This document shows, piece by piece, positions 24,456-35,828 of a stretch of DNA of 64,000 nt. Within the stretch, counting starts at the first letter, position 1, and each line of letters begins with the position of its first letter. The stretch covers positions 2,332,501 through 2,396,500 of the forward strand of contig NC_066604.1 in the NCBI RefSeq assembly GCF_905475345.1, read 5' to 3'. The notes beneath the pieces were generated by a model. That model saw only the letters and a list, made by a program, of their open reading frames with translations. It searched no databases and was not told the origin of the DNA. Origin of the DNA: Vespula vulgaris (taxonomy: Eukaryota; Arthropoda; Insecta; Hymenoptera; Vespidae). The position numbers and the translations under genes were made by a program.

Positions 24456-26948
24456 GATTATGGTTACGGGGTTCACAGGAAATAAATCCGTCGGAAGTGC
24501 CATAAACTTGTCAGTCCTTTGTCTGGCAGCACCGCTAATGGCAGGATCTCTCGTTCCTTCCTTCGGATCGTTTCGGAACTTTGCCATTGGCTCTTCCAAA
24601 GCCACAAGGAACGTGCGAAGCTTCTTACAGTGAAATAGAAGGAAAGAGAAAGAGTTGACACGTATCAACGTTCTTTTGCGATCTCTCACGGGAATCGTGG
24701 ATGCTTTCGGAACCGCATTAATTTTTTTTCCTTACACGGAGTTGCGGTTTCGTGTTCTTCTACTACTACTTGCATAAAATCTATCATGGAATTCTTTACG
24801 AACAAAGCCGTACAATATATTCTTTTCGAATCTTTTCAACATTGACTAGTTTTATCGATCTATTTTTTTTTTCATCTTTAAAATGTTCGTCTAATTATTA
24901 GATAACGATATAAATCTTTTTCTATTACTTTCTCTAAAGAAAATATTTCACGTTTCGTCGTAATTATTTTCGATATAAAAAAATATATCTAAGAAAATCG
25001 TGCAATGCAAAAAGTAATCTATAGTATTTATTTGATCGGTGATTAATAATAGAAACGTTACTTATCAGCTTTTATAATATAAATAATTACGTTGTGAACA
25101 TTTATTAATTTTTATAACCTTATAATATTCACTCTTTCCTAGTGATGTATTAATTATATAGATATATAAATCATATCTGATAAAATTTAGTTTGATTATT
25201 TAATAAAAGAAAAAGTAGGAAAAGATATATAATCGTTGTTAGATCGAGCAAAATATTGATCTAAGAATATTAATCTAAGAGAAAAGATTTAAATTAGATA
25301 TTTAAAGACAACATTAAAATGTATGTTACTATTGATCACGATCAATCGACATACTTTCTCAATATGGATAGAAACTTGGCAGCTGCATAAAATACGGATC
25401 TCAAACTGTGACTCCATATTGTTAGCATTCAGTTACAGACACACTTGCTGCCTTTGGCTTATGTGCCTCGGACACACAATAATAAAACCTTTCTTGACCT
25501 CGAGGTAAAGGCACTCCTGTCGATCTTTCGCTTGCTCTCTCTTAACGGTTGCTCTCTCTCTCTCTCTCTCTCTCTCCTTCTGTCTGTCTGTCTTTCTGTC
25601 TCTCTACTACTTTTTATTTTTATTCTTCTTGTCTTTCTCACTGGCTTTCGCGTAATACCACCTTCAAACAACCATTAATCACATCACGTACTCATCCCGT
25701 TCCCTTTTCCCATTTGATCGATTATAAATAAACAAATTAAATCCTTGAAGATATTCCAGGAAAAAGAAAACAACAGCGACGTTCACAATCGATTAATATT
25801 TTCAATAATATTTGTAAATCAAAATTACAGATTAAATAGAAAATTATATTAAAATATATAGAAATGCAAATCTAACGATCGATTTAGTGAAATAAAATTA
25901 ATGAAAACATTTTTTTCTCTCTCTCTTTAAGAGGGACTCGATTGGAATCAACTTTTGGCGATGTCTCGCTCGAGTAAATTAAATTAGTTTTTGGCATGCG
26001 CGTGTCGTTCATGGTCGCGTGCGAATGATCACTGCATAGATCGAATCGCGATCGCATTGCTGAATACGTGGACCGTCGAAGAGGCATCCGAAATATCTTA
26101 AGATTACGACAACTCAATCGATCGGCTTTTAATCTTCGATCGATATTCCCCTGCTTTCATTGTTCAAATAATTAATATTAATTAAATTTTTCTTTTTTCT
26201 TTTTCTCCTTTTTTTTTGTCATTTTTAATTTAACATAATTTTATTTTAATTAATTTTCTAATCTCGACATTTTAATTAAAATTAAAATCATATTACATAT
26301 ATGTAAAATTAATTTTGAAGACAAATTGAAATGGTAAAGTGATTTCTAAACGATTTTAGACAATTTGGAGAGTATCGAAATCTAATCAACGTGACAGCTG
26401 TCGGATTGGCTATACAGAAACAGAGAAACGATGCAGAGAGTGTTACTAGTGTAAGACGCGTGTGGTCTTGTCACTTAAAGAAGCTTAAAGAGAAACGAGC
26501 GTTCGGCTTGTGAATCATGAGTTTCGAGTTCACTCTCTACACTGTATTATTTATTGCCTTGATAATCGTTTTCTCACTAGCAAAGAAATATTTCTTATAT
26601 TATCGGCTGGGAAAAGAAAAGAAAATGAAATAAAACAAAAGGATAAAAAAAGAAAATCCAATCTTAAAAATATCACTCTTTTTTCCACTCGATGAATAAA
26701 TTTCCTTATAAATATCTTTTATATTTTATTAATATAAAATAATCATAACTTCATTTTATGACAATTAGCAAATTTAATTAATCAATTCAATAAAATATTC
26801 TATAATAAATACCCATAATTTTATTTCATAGAATTAATTACCGATTAGTTTCGACGAGCGAGATAATTTATTATAAAAAAAAAGAAGAACAAGGAAAAAA
26901 GTCGAAAAGAAAACAAGATGTTTTTTCATTTTTTTTTTCTTTTGTTAG
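23954..26948 (+). other. wb: Laminin intron c-d (3.0 kb)
   Basis: AT-rich intron. A GC-richer stretch lies at 24465-24620. A pure TC run is at about 25550-25577. No exon, RNA gene or recognised transposon is seen. Confidence 0.75.
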
Positions 26949-27185
26949 CATCAAGAATGTGAATGCGAACGTCACACGTGCGGTGAAAGATGTGAAAAGT
27001 GTTGTCCCATGTATAATCAAATACCATGGAGACCGGGTACCGCCTCCAAGGGCTTTCATTGTGAGAAATGCAATTGCAATGGACATGCAACGTCATGCGT
27101 TTACGATCCGGAAGTCGCCGATAAGAGGATGTCTATGGACGTTCGAGGGAAGTTTCGAGGGGGCGGTGTTTGCGTCAATTGTACG
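26949..27185 (+). CDS. wb: Laminin alpha-1/2-type chain, exon d: LE1-LE2
   Basis: This 237-nt exon (79 codons, phase 0/0) completes LE1 ('CECERHTCGERCEKCCPMYN', 'PWRPGT') and starts LE2 ('CNCNGHATSCVYDPEV'). The segment 'GGGVCVNC' is the typical long loop of LE2 in alpha-1/2 chains. The eight-cysteine spacing of LE modules is intact. LE modules form the rod of the short arm. The acceptor is 'ttgttag' and the donor is GTGAGT at 27186. Confidence 0.97.
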
Positions 27186-27904
27186 GTGAGTCGAGTCTAA
27201 TATTACGCACAACTTTGTTTTCTTTTTTTCTTTTTCTACAAACGAGAAGAGTAACAAAGAAAGATCCTATGAGAATAGGAATAAAATACGAGTTTCTTCA
27301 TTTTTCTTTTCCTTCTTAATTTTTTTAATTTATTACATTAATCAAAAATATTATCGAAAAATTTTTGTTATATTATCAACAGTAATTAATTATTGAAATT
27401 GCTCGAATGTATTATCGAAAATTATAACATTATTAAATTAATATAATAAGGAATAAAAAGTCCTTATCAAAACTTCGTTGTTATATTAAAAAAGAAAGAA
27501 AAAGAAATATTAAAAAACAGCATGACTAATAATTATAAGACTATTAAAATGCATAAAGCACAGTATAAATAACCGTTTCGTTTTAATCTTTATTGCATTT
27601 CGTCGATGAAAAGGAACGCAGCTGCAACTGCATCAAAAAGATTACTTAACAATAAAAAAAAGAAAAAGAAAGAAAACACGAACCTCCTTTTCTCTGATCT
27701 TTCAAAACACACACACATATATATATATATTTGTATGTCATTCATCGACGTCTAATAGATAATGAATGGAGTTCGAGCTCTTCGAGTGTCGATCGTAAAC
27801 AATGAGTATGAACTCGCAATAATTCTTTGGAAGCTTTTTTATATCTTTTACATTGCAATGATTTAATCCCCATATACTTTTATTTTTATTTTTTTATTTT
27901 TTAG
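27186..27904 (+). other. wb: Laminin intron d-e (719 bp)
   Basis: AT-rich intron with a short CA/TA microsatellite near 27708-27731 and a pyrimidine-rich stretch before the acceptor. Nothing else is seen. Confidence 0.85.
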
Positions 27905-28066
27905 GAACACACGTCTGGTATCAATTGTGAGAAATGTCAAATAGGTTACTATAGGCCTAATGGTGTTGCACCCGATGCACCTGAACCCTGTTTGCCCTGT
28001 GATTGTAGTGTTCATGGTAGTACGGGCTATTGTACACCAGATGATTCTTATACACATATGGGAAAG
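27905..28066 (+). CDS. wb: Laminin alpha-1/2-type chain, exon e: LE2-LE3
   Basis: This 162-nt exon (54 codons, phase 0/0) carries 'HTSGINCEKCQIGYYRP', the second half of LE2, and begins LE3 with 'CLPCDCSVHGSTGYC'. The acceptor is 'atttttag' and the donor is GTAATT at 28067. It joins in frame to exon f 179 bp downstream. Confidence 0.96.
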
Positions 28067-28245
28067 GTAATTCTTTTCTTTCTTATACGCCCCAACCCCC
28101 AACACCATCCTTTCACTCCTACATCAAATTATTTCGTAATGAAATCATTGTCATTGAATGTTCGATTGAATTGCTGACGATCTCTCGCGAATAAAATTTT
28201 CGATTTCGAAAAGAATAAGTGATCATAACACCTGTGGTGTTCCAG

Positions 28246-28542
28246 GTAGCAGGTGCCTGTGAGTGCAAATCCGGCTATTCGGGATACAAATGCGATCAAT
28301 GTGCAGCGGGTTATCGTCAATATCCTGACTGTATGCCATGCCCATGTGATTCCCGGGGTATCCTACCGTCTCACGATTGCGAGGGCGATTGCCTTTGCAA
28401 GGCCAACGTCGACGGTGAATTTTGCGATCGATGCAAATCAGGGTACTTTGCGTTGACCAAGGATAATCTTGACGGTTGCGTATCTTGCTACTGTTTTGGT
28501 GCAACTGATCGTTGCGTTGCTGGGAAGCTCTATTACACGATG
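28246..28542 (+). CDS. wb: Laminin alpha-1/2-type chain, exon f: LE3 end, LE4, first part of LE5
   Basis: This 297-nt exon (99 codons, phase 0/0) completes LE3 ('CECKSGYSGYKCDQC'), encodes LE4 ('CPCDSRGILPSHDC', 'CLCKANVDGEFCDRCKSGYF') and begins the next module ('CYCFGATDRC'). That module is then interrupted by the laminin IV domain. Four whole LE modules followed by a split one is the alpha-1/2 layout. The acceptor is 'gttccag'; a second AG four codon bases downstream ('gtagcag') could give a two-residue shorter form. The donor is GTAAAA at 28543. Confidence 0.95.
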
Positions 28543-28655
28543 GTAAAAAAATAAATAAAAAAACAGAGAAAAAATCTTCTGATGCTACAAATGATCCATC
28601 CATTTTCTCGATAAATCTTGATAAATCTTGATCAATCTCTTCTCTTATATTATAG

Positions 28656-28916
28656 ATTTCTTCGTTAGAAAATTGGTTGGTTACGGATATGAATGGTTCG
28701 TTAGCAGTAATACCAACATTAGACACAGACAATGGTTGGCTGACCGTGGCTGCGTTCGAGGTCGAATATGAAAGTCCTTACTGGTTAGCCCCACGAATCT
28801 ATACGGGAAATCGTCTCTCGTCTTACGGTAGTAATCTCACATATACCGTCACCTGGGTCGTCATGCGTGGCGACACCAGTGGCAAGCCTACCACCGAACC
28901 CAACGTTATTTTGGTC
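28656..28916 (+). CDS. wb: Laminin alpha-1/2-type chain, exon g: first half of laminin IV type A domain
   Basis: This 261-nt exon (87 codons, phase 0/0) encodes the start of the globular L4 (laminin B) domain, inserted within LE5. The signature is 'YWLAPRIYTGNRLSSYG' followed by 'LTYTV', close to the family pattern YW-x-AP-x2-(Y/F)-x-G-x2-(L)-x-SYG. Potential N-glycosylation sites are NGS and NLT. The acceptor is 'tattatag' and the donor is GTAAGT at 28917. Confidence 0.96.
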
Positions 28917-29169
28917 GTAAGTACTCCCTTTTCGTAGAAGTCTCTCTCGAAATGGTACTACACACTTTTGTCTGATGAAGTGTAAATTGAAAGAGCACAT
29001 AGTATATAAATGTTCTGTGTGTGTGTTCGTGTTTGTATGTGTAAGAGAGAAAAACAAAGATTGCTTTGGTCTTTATCGTTCTGCCCATTTTAATATGTTT
29101 TTTTTTTTCTATATCTTTTTTCCTTCCTTCTTTATTTTTCTCTTTTCTTTTTTCTTTTTCCTTTTTTAG

Positions 29170-29417
29170 GGTAACAATGGCATGCGTATAGCTTACGGCG
29201 AAGAACAGTATAACGGTCAGGAGGCGGAGATATCCGTGGCCTTGACCGAGCAAGGCTGGTACCACGTGCGAAGTGAAGTCCGAGATATTCCTACAAGACT
29301 AAGGAGAACCGATTTTCGCGGTGATCCTGTCAGTAGAACTCAAATGATGCATGTATTAGCCGATCTAAAATATCTCCTGATTAGAGCACAATATCATTCC
29401 GAACAAATCGAAGGAAG
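29170..29417 (+). CDS. wb: Laminin alpha-1/2-type chain, exon h: second half of laminin IV type A domain
   Basis: This exon (248 nt, phase 0 to 2) finishes L4: 'ALTEQGWYHV', 'MMHVLADLKYLLIRAQYH'. The 'L(A/S)DLxxLLIRAxY' helix is the usual end of an L4 domain in alpha chains. The acceptor is 'cttttttag' and the donor is GTACGA at 29418. The following intron is only 90 nt, a multiple of three, and has no in-frame stop, so reading runs open straight through it. Confidence 0.96.
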
Positions 29418-29507
29418 GTACGACTATGCTCATAATTTTTTTCTTTCTCTAGATCCTCTATCAAATCTATATCTATTTTTAATTATTCTCTTGATTTATT
29501 ATTCCAG

Positions 29508-29745
29508 TCTCCTGTCTGCAATTCTTCCGGTTGGTGACCCCGTACAATCAGAAGATGGTAGTCAAAGTCTCGTAGAAATGTGTGAATGTCCTAAAGGATA
29601 TGCAGGTTTATCTTGCGAAAATTGTTCCTGGGGATACGTGAAAGTAACGAGCAATGGTTCTAATCATCAGGATTATCATATTTGCGTCGAGTGTGATTGC
29701 AATGGTCACGCTTCTTCTTGCGATCTTGTAATGGGTGAATGTAAG
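29508..29745 (+). CDS. wb: Laminin alpha-1/2-type chain, exon i: LE5 second part and start of LE6
   Basis: The first base completes a Ser codon with AG from exon h ('EGS-LLSAILPVGDP'). The exon then resumes the split LE5 ('MCECPKGYAGLSCENCSWGY') and begins LE6 ('CDCNGHASSCDLVMGECK'). It is 238 nt long and ends in phase 0. 'LVEMCECPxGYxGxSCExC' is the characteristic re-entry of LE after an L4 domain. The acceptor is 'attccag' and the donor is GTAAGC at 29746. Confidence 0.96.
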
Positions 29746-30255
29746 GTAAGCTACAATCGGTAAACTAGGAAATTATAATCATTGATATATCTTCAGTTGG
29801 TATATACATAAATCAGCATTATCGATAACAAAAAATGTTTAACGATTTTTAATAAAAATAAGAATTTTATATTTCATGCTGTTATAAAAATCTAAATATT
29901 TTAATTTTACGAAGAATATATTTATAAAATTTTGTCCATTGTCGGTAAGGTAAAAAGTTACAACTATTAATATACCTTTGATCGGTATATGTATAATTTT
30001 ATATTATCATCAATGATAAATGTTTAATAATTTTTAATAATAATTGAAAAAATAATAATCTCAAACATAGAATTTTATAATGAATATTTTTTTTGTTAAA
30101 TTAACACCTTTTACAATATCGATAAAGTCGAGATAAATAATTGAAATTTTCTAAAAGAATTAATAATACCATAAAATTATACTATTATAGTATTATAAAA
30201 GTACGATAAATTATAAAAAAAAAGAATTATTTCAAAAACTCCTTTTATCCTTCAG
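29746..30255 (+). other. wb: Laminin intron i-j (510 bp)
   Basis: Very AT-rich intron. The phrase 'ttgg/atcggtatat' recurs at about 29796 and 29977, each a few bases downstream of 'attgat' or 'tacctttg'. No coding or RNA feature is seen. Confidence 0.85.
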
Positions 30256-30482
30256 ACCTGCGAGCATCATACGATTGGTCCAAAATGCGATCGATGTTCA
30301 ACAGGATATTATGGGATTGCAACGAAAGGAACACCGGAAGATTGTAAAAAATGTGCTTGTCCATTGTTCATCGAGTCGAATAATTTCAGTCCAAGTTGTC
30401 AATTGGAGGATCCCACGGACAATAATAGCGGTTATGTTTGCACTCAATGTCCCGAAGGATATACAGGCGATCATTGTGAAAG
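30256..30482 (+). CDS. wb: Laminin alpha-1/2-type chain, exon j: LE6-LE7
   Basis: This 227-nt exon (phase 0 to 2) encodes 'TCEHHTIGPKCDRCSTGYYG' of LE6 and 'CACPLFIESNNFSPSC' plus 'CTQCPEGYTGDHCER' of LE7. 'NFSPSC' in a CACP-type module is conserved in alpha chains after the first L4. The acceptor is 'ccttcag' and the donor is GTATCA at 30483, weaker than its neighbours. Joining to exon k restores the frame as 'CES-CDVGFYG'. Confidence 0.95.
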
Positions 30483-30570
30483 GTATCAAAGTATAATTAG
30501 TTAGATATAACGTTTATAAGACCTTATTTAATTTTCATGACGCCATAAATCATATTACGAAATAATGCAG

Positions 30571-30758
30571 CTGCGACGTGGGCTTTTATGGTAATCCATC
30601 AACTCCGGGTGGTACTTGCGAGCGATGTCCTTGCTCAGGTGGACCGTGCGATCAGGAAACAGGACGTTGTTTAGAGTGTCGTGGAAATACCGAAGGTTGG
30701 AAATGTGAAAGATGTAAAGAGGCTCATTATGGGGATCCATTACGTCAAAATTGTCTTC
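30571..30758 (+). CDS. wb: Laminin alpha-1/2-type chain, exon k: LE7 end and LE8
   Basis: The exon (188 nt) completes LE7 ('CDVGFYGNPSTPGGTCERC') and encodes LE8 ('CPCSGGPCDQETGRCLECRG', 'GWKCERCKEAHYGDP'). It ends one base into a codon (phase 1). The preceding intron is only 88 nt. The acceptor is 'ataatgcag' and the donor is GTGAGT at 30759. Cysteine spacing is normal. Confidence 0.95.
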
Positions 30759-30915
30759 GTGAGTGTTAATATTATAAGACATTTACTCTCAGAAATCAAA
30801 CTCTACTATCACACGATATACCGGAAAGTAAAATAAGAAAAGATCTAACTTAATAATATTCTTTCTAATCTTTAAATAATCCAATTCTTCAATACTTCTC
30901 TATCTCTCGTTTCAG

Positions 30916-31197
30916 CATGCGATTGTGACCCGATCGGCAGTAGTTCCGTTCATTGCGATCGGATGAGCGGTCAGTGTCCCTGCAAACCTTTGTTCTCTGC
31001 TCGTGACTGTTCCTTCTGTATAGAAGGTTACGGAAACGTGAGTGCAGGTTGCCAACTATGCGACTGCGACGTGGGTGCCCTCGACGAACTTTGCGATCCC
31101 GTAAGCGGCGAGTGCAGGTGTTCTGAGGGTGTAGTTGGTTCACATTGCGACAGATGCGACATCGATCATTACGGTTTATCAACAAGCGGTTGCCAAG
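30916..31197 (+). CDS. wb: Laminin alpha-1/2-type chain, exon l: LE9 and LE10 (last exon seen)
   Basis: The exon (282 nt) continues in frame ('NCL-P-CDCDPIGSSS'). It encodes LE9 ('GQCPCKPLFSARDCSFCIEGYG') and most of LE10 ('CDCDVGALDELCDPVSGECR', 'GSHCDRCDIDHYGLS'). It stops after 'GCQ' plus one base, at donor GTAAGT (31198). A laminin alpha chain must continue with more LE modules, a coiled coil and five LG domains. None of these is visible in the remaining 32.8 kb of the window. The cut is in a clean phase-1 intron and no stop or polyadenylation region follows. Confidence 0.95.
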
Positions 31198-31754
31198 GTA
31201 AGTGAAAGTACTAATTATTAATTGAAATATGTTACTTTTTTTCTTTCTTAACGATTATATTATGTCGATAAAAAAAAAACTACGGCAAGAGGGCTTTTTG
31301 ATAATTTTTAAAAGAATAACAGACAGAAAATCACCGACTACTGGTTATTAGTAGATCTCGATAAAAAAGAGCTCTCGATAAATTTGAAACTTTAAAACGT
31401 ACGAATAGCGCTCGAAGGAATACGCGAGGATATAACGATCGTAACTCGCGAACAAAATAACGGTGCGTTGAAAAAGGGGCTGTAAAATAAAAAGAAACAC
31501 GTTAAAAAGAATAATAAGATGAAGAAGAAGAAGAAGAAAGAGGATTATGGTAAATAAGAAAGAAAAGATACAAGAACCGTGTGAGAGTCTCTACGCGAAG
31601 TTAAAGCCCGAAGGTAGAAGTTAAATTTTCGATAAATTAAATAAAACAGGACCCCATCGTTGTGCCGTATTTGCAATTCTAAAAGAGGAGCAGCTTTGGA
31701 AAATTGCCTTTTGCTTGGAGAACTCGTTTTCTATTGCATGTTTCTTATCTTTTA

Positions 31755-31758
<4 letters not shown>

Positions 31759-31809
<51 letters not shown>
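31759..31809. repeat. (TC)25 microsatellite
   Basis: Uninterrupted TC run. Confidence 0.97.
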
Positions 31810-31816
<7 letters not shown>

Positions 31817-32401
31817 TTCGCAGTCATTTACAATACTATATTATCTCACGGGAATATTAAAATAATAAATTATTATTACGAAAATATTTGACAATCAAAC
31901 ATACTTTCCGATTGATCTATTCTAAGAAATTTTTTTCAAGAAAAAAGAAAATATAATATAAATAAAAAATTAATTAGAAAATTTCAAAATCGTATGCATA
32001 TACGTAAGTACTTTTACTCTTTTTTACATTTTTTTTAAATTTCTATTCTATCTGTGTATTTTGTTTTTTTAAAAAGGACAGAAAACGATACACGTATATA
32101 GTTTATGATACTAGCACCTTACCTACTTTGTAACTAGCGACAAGGAAACGCGAAAAGAGTAATGCGTCGTACACTAACTCCATAAAACCTTCCATCACTT
32201 TCCTCCTTCCTTTTCTTCCTCTCATTCCTCTTTTCCACTCTTCCTCTTTTCAACGTTCGAGTTTGTAGGTACCGAAGCCACTTATTCGCTTCAACGAGAA
32301 TCGTGAGTTCGGGATGGTACTTGAGGGATTTACAAGTTTCGAACCACCCACTTTTCCCCCTCTTCCTCTCGTTCCCTCTCTCTCTCTCGCCTTCAATAAA
32401 T

Positions 32402-32438
32402 GAAGAAGAAGAAGAAGAAGAAGAAGAAGAAGAAGAAA
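32402..32438. repeat. (GAA)12 microsatellite
   Basis: Uninterrupted GAA trinucleotide run. Confidence 0.96.
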
Positions 32439-33398
32439 ATAATGTATTCGAATCACGAAACTATCTATTCTCTCCTTCTTCTTCTTCTTAAACTTAATTC
32501 GCAACTATTGATTCTAAACAAATTTTACACAAGATACAAACGAAATTTTTAATTTTATGCACCACTTAACCGTCCATACAAATAATTTCACCATAATTAA
32601 AATTCTTTTGCAATTAGAAAATATCTTTGTCATAGAAAATACATTTAATTATTTTTAAGCATTTATATCATAGTTTTGTCTCGTTGTGATGGCACCCTTA
32701 ATACCCAACTACTGCTAAGAGTCCCATAAATCGCAATCATTCTCTCGAATACTGCGTTAAACTTGTCCGATGAGTTCTCGTGAGTTCTTGTCATTCGTCG
32801 AGCCAACGAGCTAGAGCAGATATATTCAACGTGATAGACATTCATATAGTGAAGAATAAAAATGAAAAATAAAAAGAAAGAAATAGTAGAATTAATTCAT
32901 GCAAACCAACAAATCTAATAATGTATTCACTATGGCAAACAATATTTCTCCATGAGAAAGAATTAAAAAACCTACTTTTCAAAGAATTATCAATATCAAT
33001 ATATTTTTATCTCTTTGTCACACACAAATTAATTATCATTAAACATTAGAATTAATCCATAGAGCTAACAATTCTAATATATTTCATCAGGAACAAATAT
33101 TCCTATACACGAGAAAGAAAGAAAGAAAGAAAGAAAGAAAAGATCTACTTTACAAAGAATTATCAATGATATCAACGTATCTCTGTCTCTCTCTTACGCT
33201 CACGTTACCAGTCACTCGACATCAGCATTCTCATTCATATCAGGCTAACAAATCTAAAAAAGAAAAAAAGAAAAAAAGTAGGTATCTATCTTCGTTCATA
33301 GAATATTTTCAATAATATTCGAGAATAGATCGGATAGTACAAAGGACTTTTCGAATGGAGAAGATTCGTGCTGAACGTTCGCTATCTCGATGTGCCCT

Positions 33399-33430
<32 letters not shown>
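33399..33430. repeat. (CTTG)n tetranucleotide repeat
   Basis: About eight copies of TTGC, ending in CTACCTACG. Confidence 0.95.
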
Positions 33431-33503
33431 CTACCTACGCTTCAAGACGAGTCTCCCACGCGAGCCTAAGTCGCGGTTTACGACTCTTAAGTATATATAT
33501 ATA

Positions 33504-33541
<38 letters not shown>

Positions 33542-34339
33542 GAAAAGGTAGAGAGACACATATACATAGAGAAAAGACGGTCTCAATATCGTATGTTCTT
33601 TTCTAACGGGGTAACGTTTTATCGCGACAGCACCGTTCCCTTTCCTTTAACTTATCTCGATTTTTCGCTTCCTGTTAGCTATAAGACACCTTCCTGAAAT
33701 CCTTTTCCGCTCGTACCAAGAACATTCAAATACCAAACTCGCTTAATTTCCACACATATAACAGCTAGATACTTGGTATTTGTTGCATTAAAGATTATAA
33801 TAGATACTATCTCCCTGCGTCGTTTCGTTATATCTATTCGAAAAAATTATAATGTTACGGTTTTATGTTAGAAGTTAGAGATTATCGTAAATTTAACATT
33901 TCAATCTGATCGAGAATTTTTAGTTCGAGAAATTAAGATTTATTTCTGTATACTGCAAACACTTCGATGCAAATTATTATGTCTTTATCTTTCCTGGAAC
34001 GTAAAAAAAGAGATAAAAAAAGAACACAAATAATTATTATTTAAAAAAATAATATTATATATATATATATCAAACTTATACTATTCCAATAGTCTTATCC
34101 TCGAAAGAACTAACATAAACGGTTAATATTAACATATGATCCTTGACGTCAATCATAAATCATCATTTTCTCAAACGAAGTCATGACAAGACCGCGTGTG
34201 TCTAGGATAGAGTACACTGTTATAATTAACTGTCGGCAAATCTAAAAAAGAAAATAAGTTGGACTTTATTAGCATCTACACATACATTTCTGCCGAAGGC
34301 TCTTCGGTAAAACACGCTTCCTTTAACCCTGAAATAACT

Positions 34340-34342
<3 letters not shown>

Positions 34343-34394
<52 letters not shown>
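34343..34394. repeat. (TC)26 microsatellite
   Basis: Uninterrupted run; a second TC run follows at 34497-34536. Confidence 0.97.
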
Positions 34395-34398
<4 letters not shown>

Positions 34399-34492
34399 CT
34401 GATAATCCAACGAAGCAGGTACGATGATGCATGTAAGAAAGATTGTACAGCTAAAGCAAACAAACTCTTCTCGAGTCGTATTAATGTCTGCA

Positions 34493-34536
<44 letters not shown>

Positions 34537-35536
34537 AATCATGCGAAAATCATTCTATCGAATGTTTAATTATGATCCTTGACATTTAACTTGACAAATT
34601 AGATAAAAAATATTAGATATACTTCGATAAATATCTTCAATTGTCTGCAAACAAATTTATTATACGTCAATTACACATGCGCACATGTATATATAAAGTT
34701 AATGCACATTAATTGCATTAAAAAAGAAATTTTATTTACATTAACGAAACAATCCAATAATCGAATGATCTATGATTCCTACAGAAAGCCAAATAAGATA
34801 AATTATCAAATTCAAATTTCAAAATATTTCATTCGAGGCTCAAGGATTAACTTCATCTAATTTCTCAATAAGCTTAGGAAGATCAACATCTAAAAGGAAA
34901 GGGTAGATTATCTCGCCTTGTTTCGTCGATTATTTATCGCGTTTATTACGCATCATGGCACTCCACTTAGAAGTAATCGTGTTGCACGACGGTTTCGCGA
35001 AGCGTTAATATACGCCCTGTGGACGTCACGCAGAGACGAGATGGATTTACATCTCGTGCTCGTTTTGTCGGTAAACATTAAAGTCCTACCTCTTACGATT
35101 CTTTCTCTTATGATTCTATCACGTATACATAGTATTTTTCCTCTTCCATGAATTTCTAATCATATCTAATCTCTGCCTAGTTCGTTTGAAAAAAAAAAGA
35201 AAGAAAGAAAATTAGTTTCGATCGTAACAACAATTTTCAAATAATATTTATATATATATCTCATCAATGATGAAATTTTACGTTGAAATTGTTATAAAAT
35301 AAATTGTTTCATACTTTCTAAATAATTTTTCAAATATTTCATTCGAAGCAAATGATGGAGAAAAGAGCAATGTCATGTTGATCTATAACGCAGAATCATC
35401 TCGATTCGTTTCGTTCGTACAACACTGGTACTCTATCGAGAAAAGAAAGAGAAAGAAAGAAAAAAAGGAAAAGAAAGCAAAAACGTTTATGATGCAACAC
35501 GAAATAAAAAAGAAAGAAATAAAAAAATAAACTATA

Positions 35537-35606
<70 letters not shown>
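35537..35606. repeat. Compound (GT)n(TA)n microsatellite
   Basis: About 11 GT followed by about 23 TA; a further TA run lies at 35784-35824. Confidence 0.95.
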
Positions 35607-35610
<4 letters not shown>

Positions 35611-35772
35611 ATTATATTATCCCTCCCTATCCACACCCAAACTAGTATTTTGACTCGAAGATAAGTGTAATAAAAAAGAAAATATTTTTAATAATTAATT
35701 GCTAATTTTAATCGGATTAACTAACTTGTATTAGAACTATTCACGCAGAAAAAATAAAGAAAGAGAAAAAAT

Positions 35773-35828
<56 letters not shown>

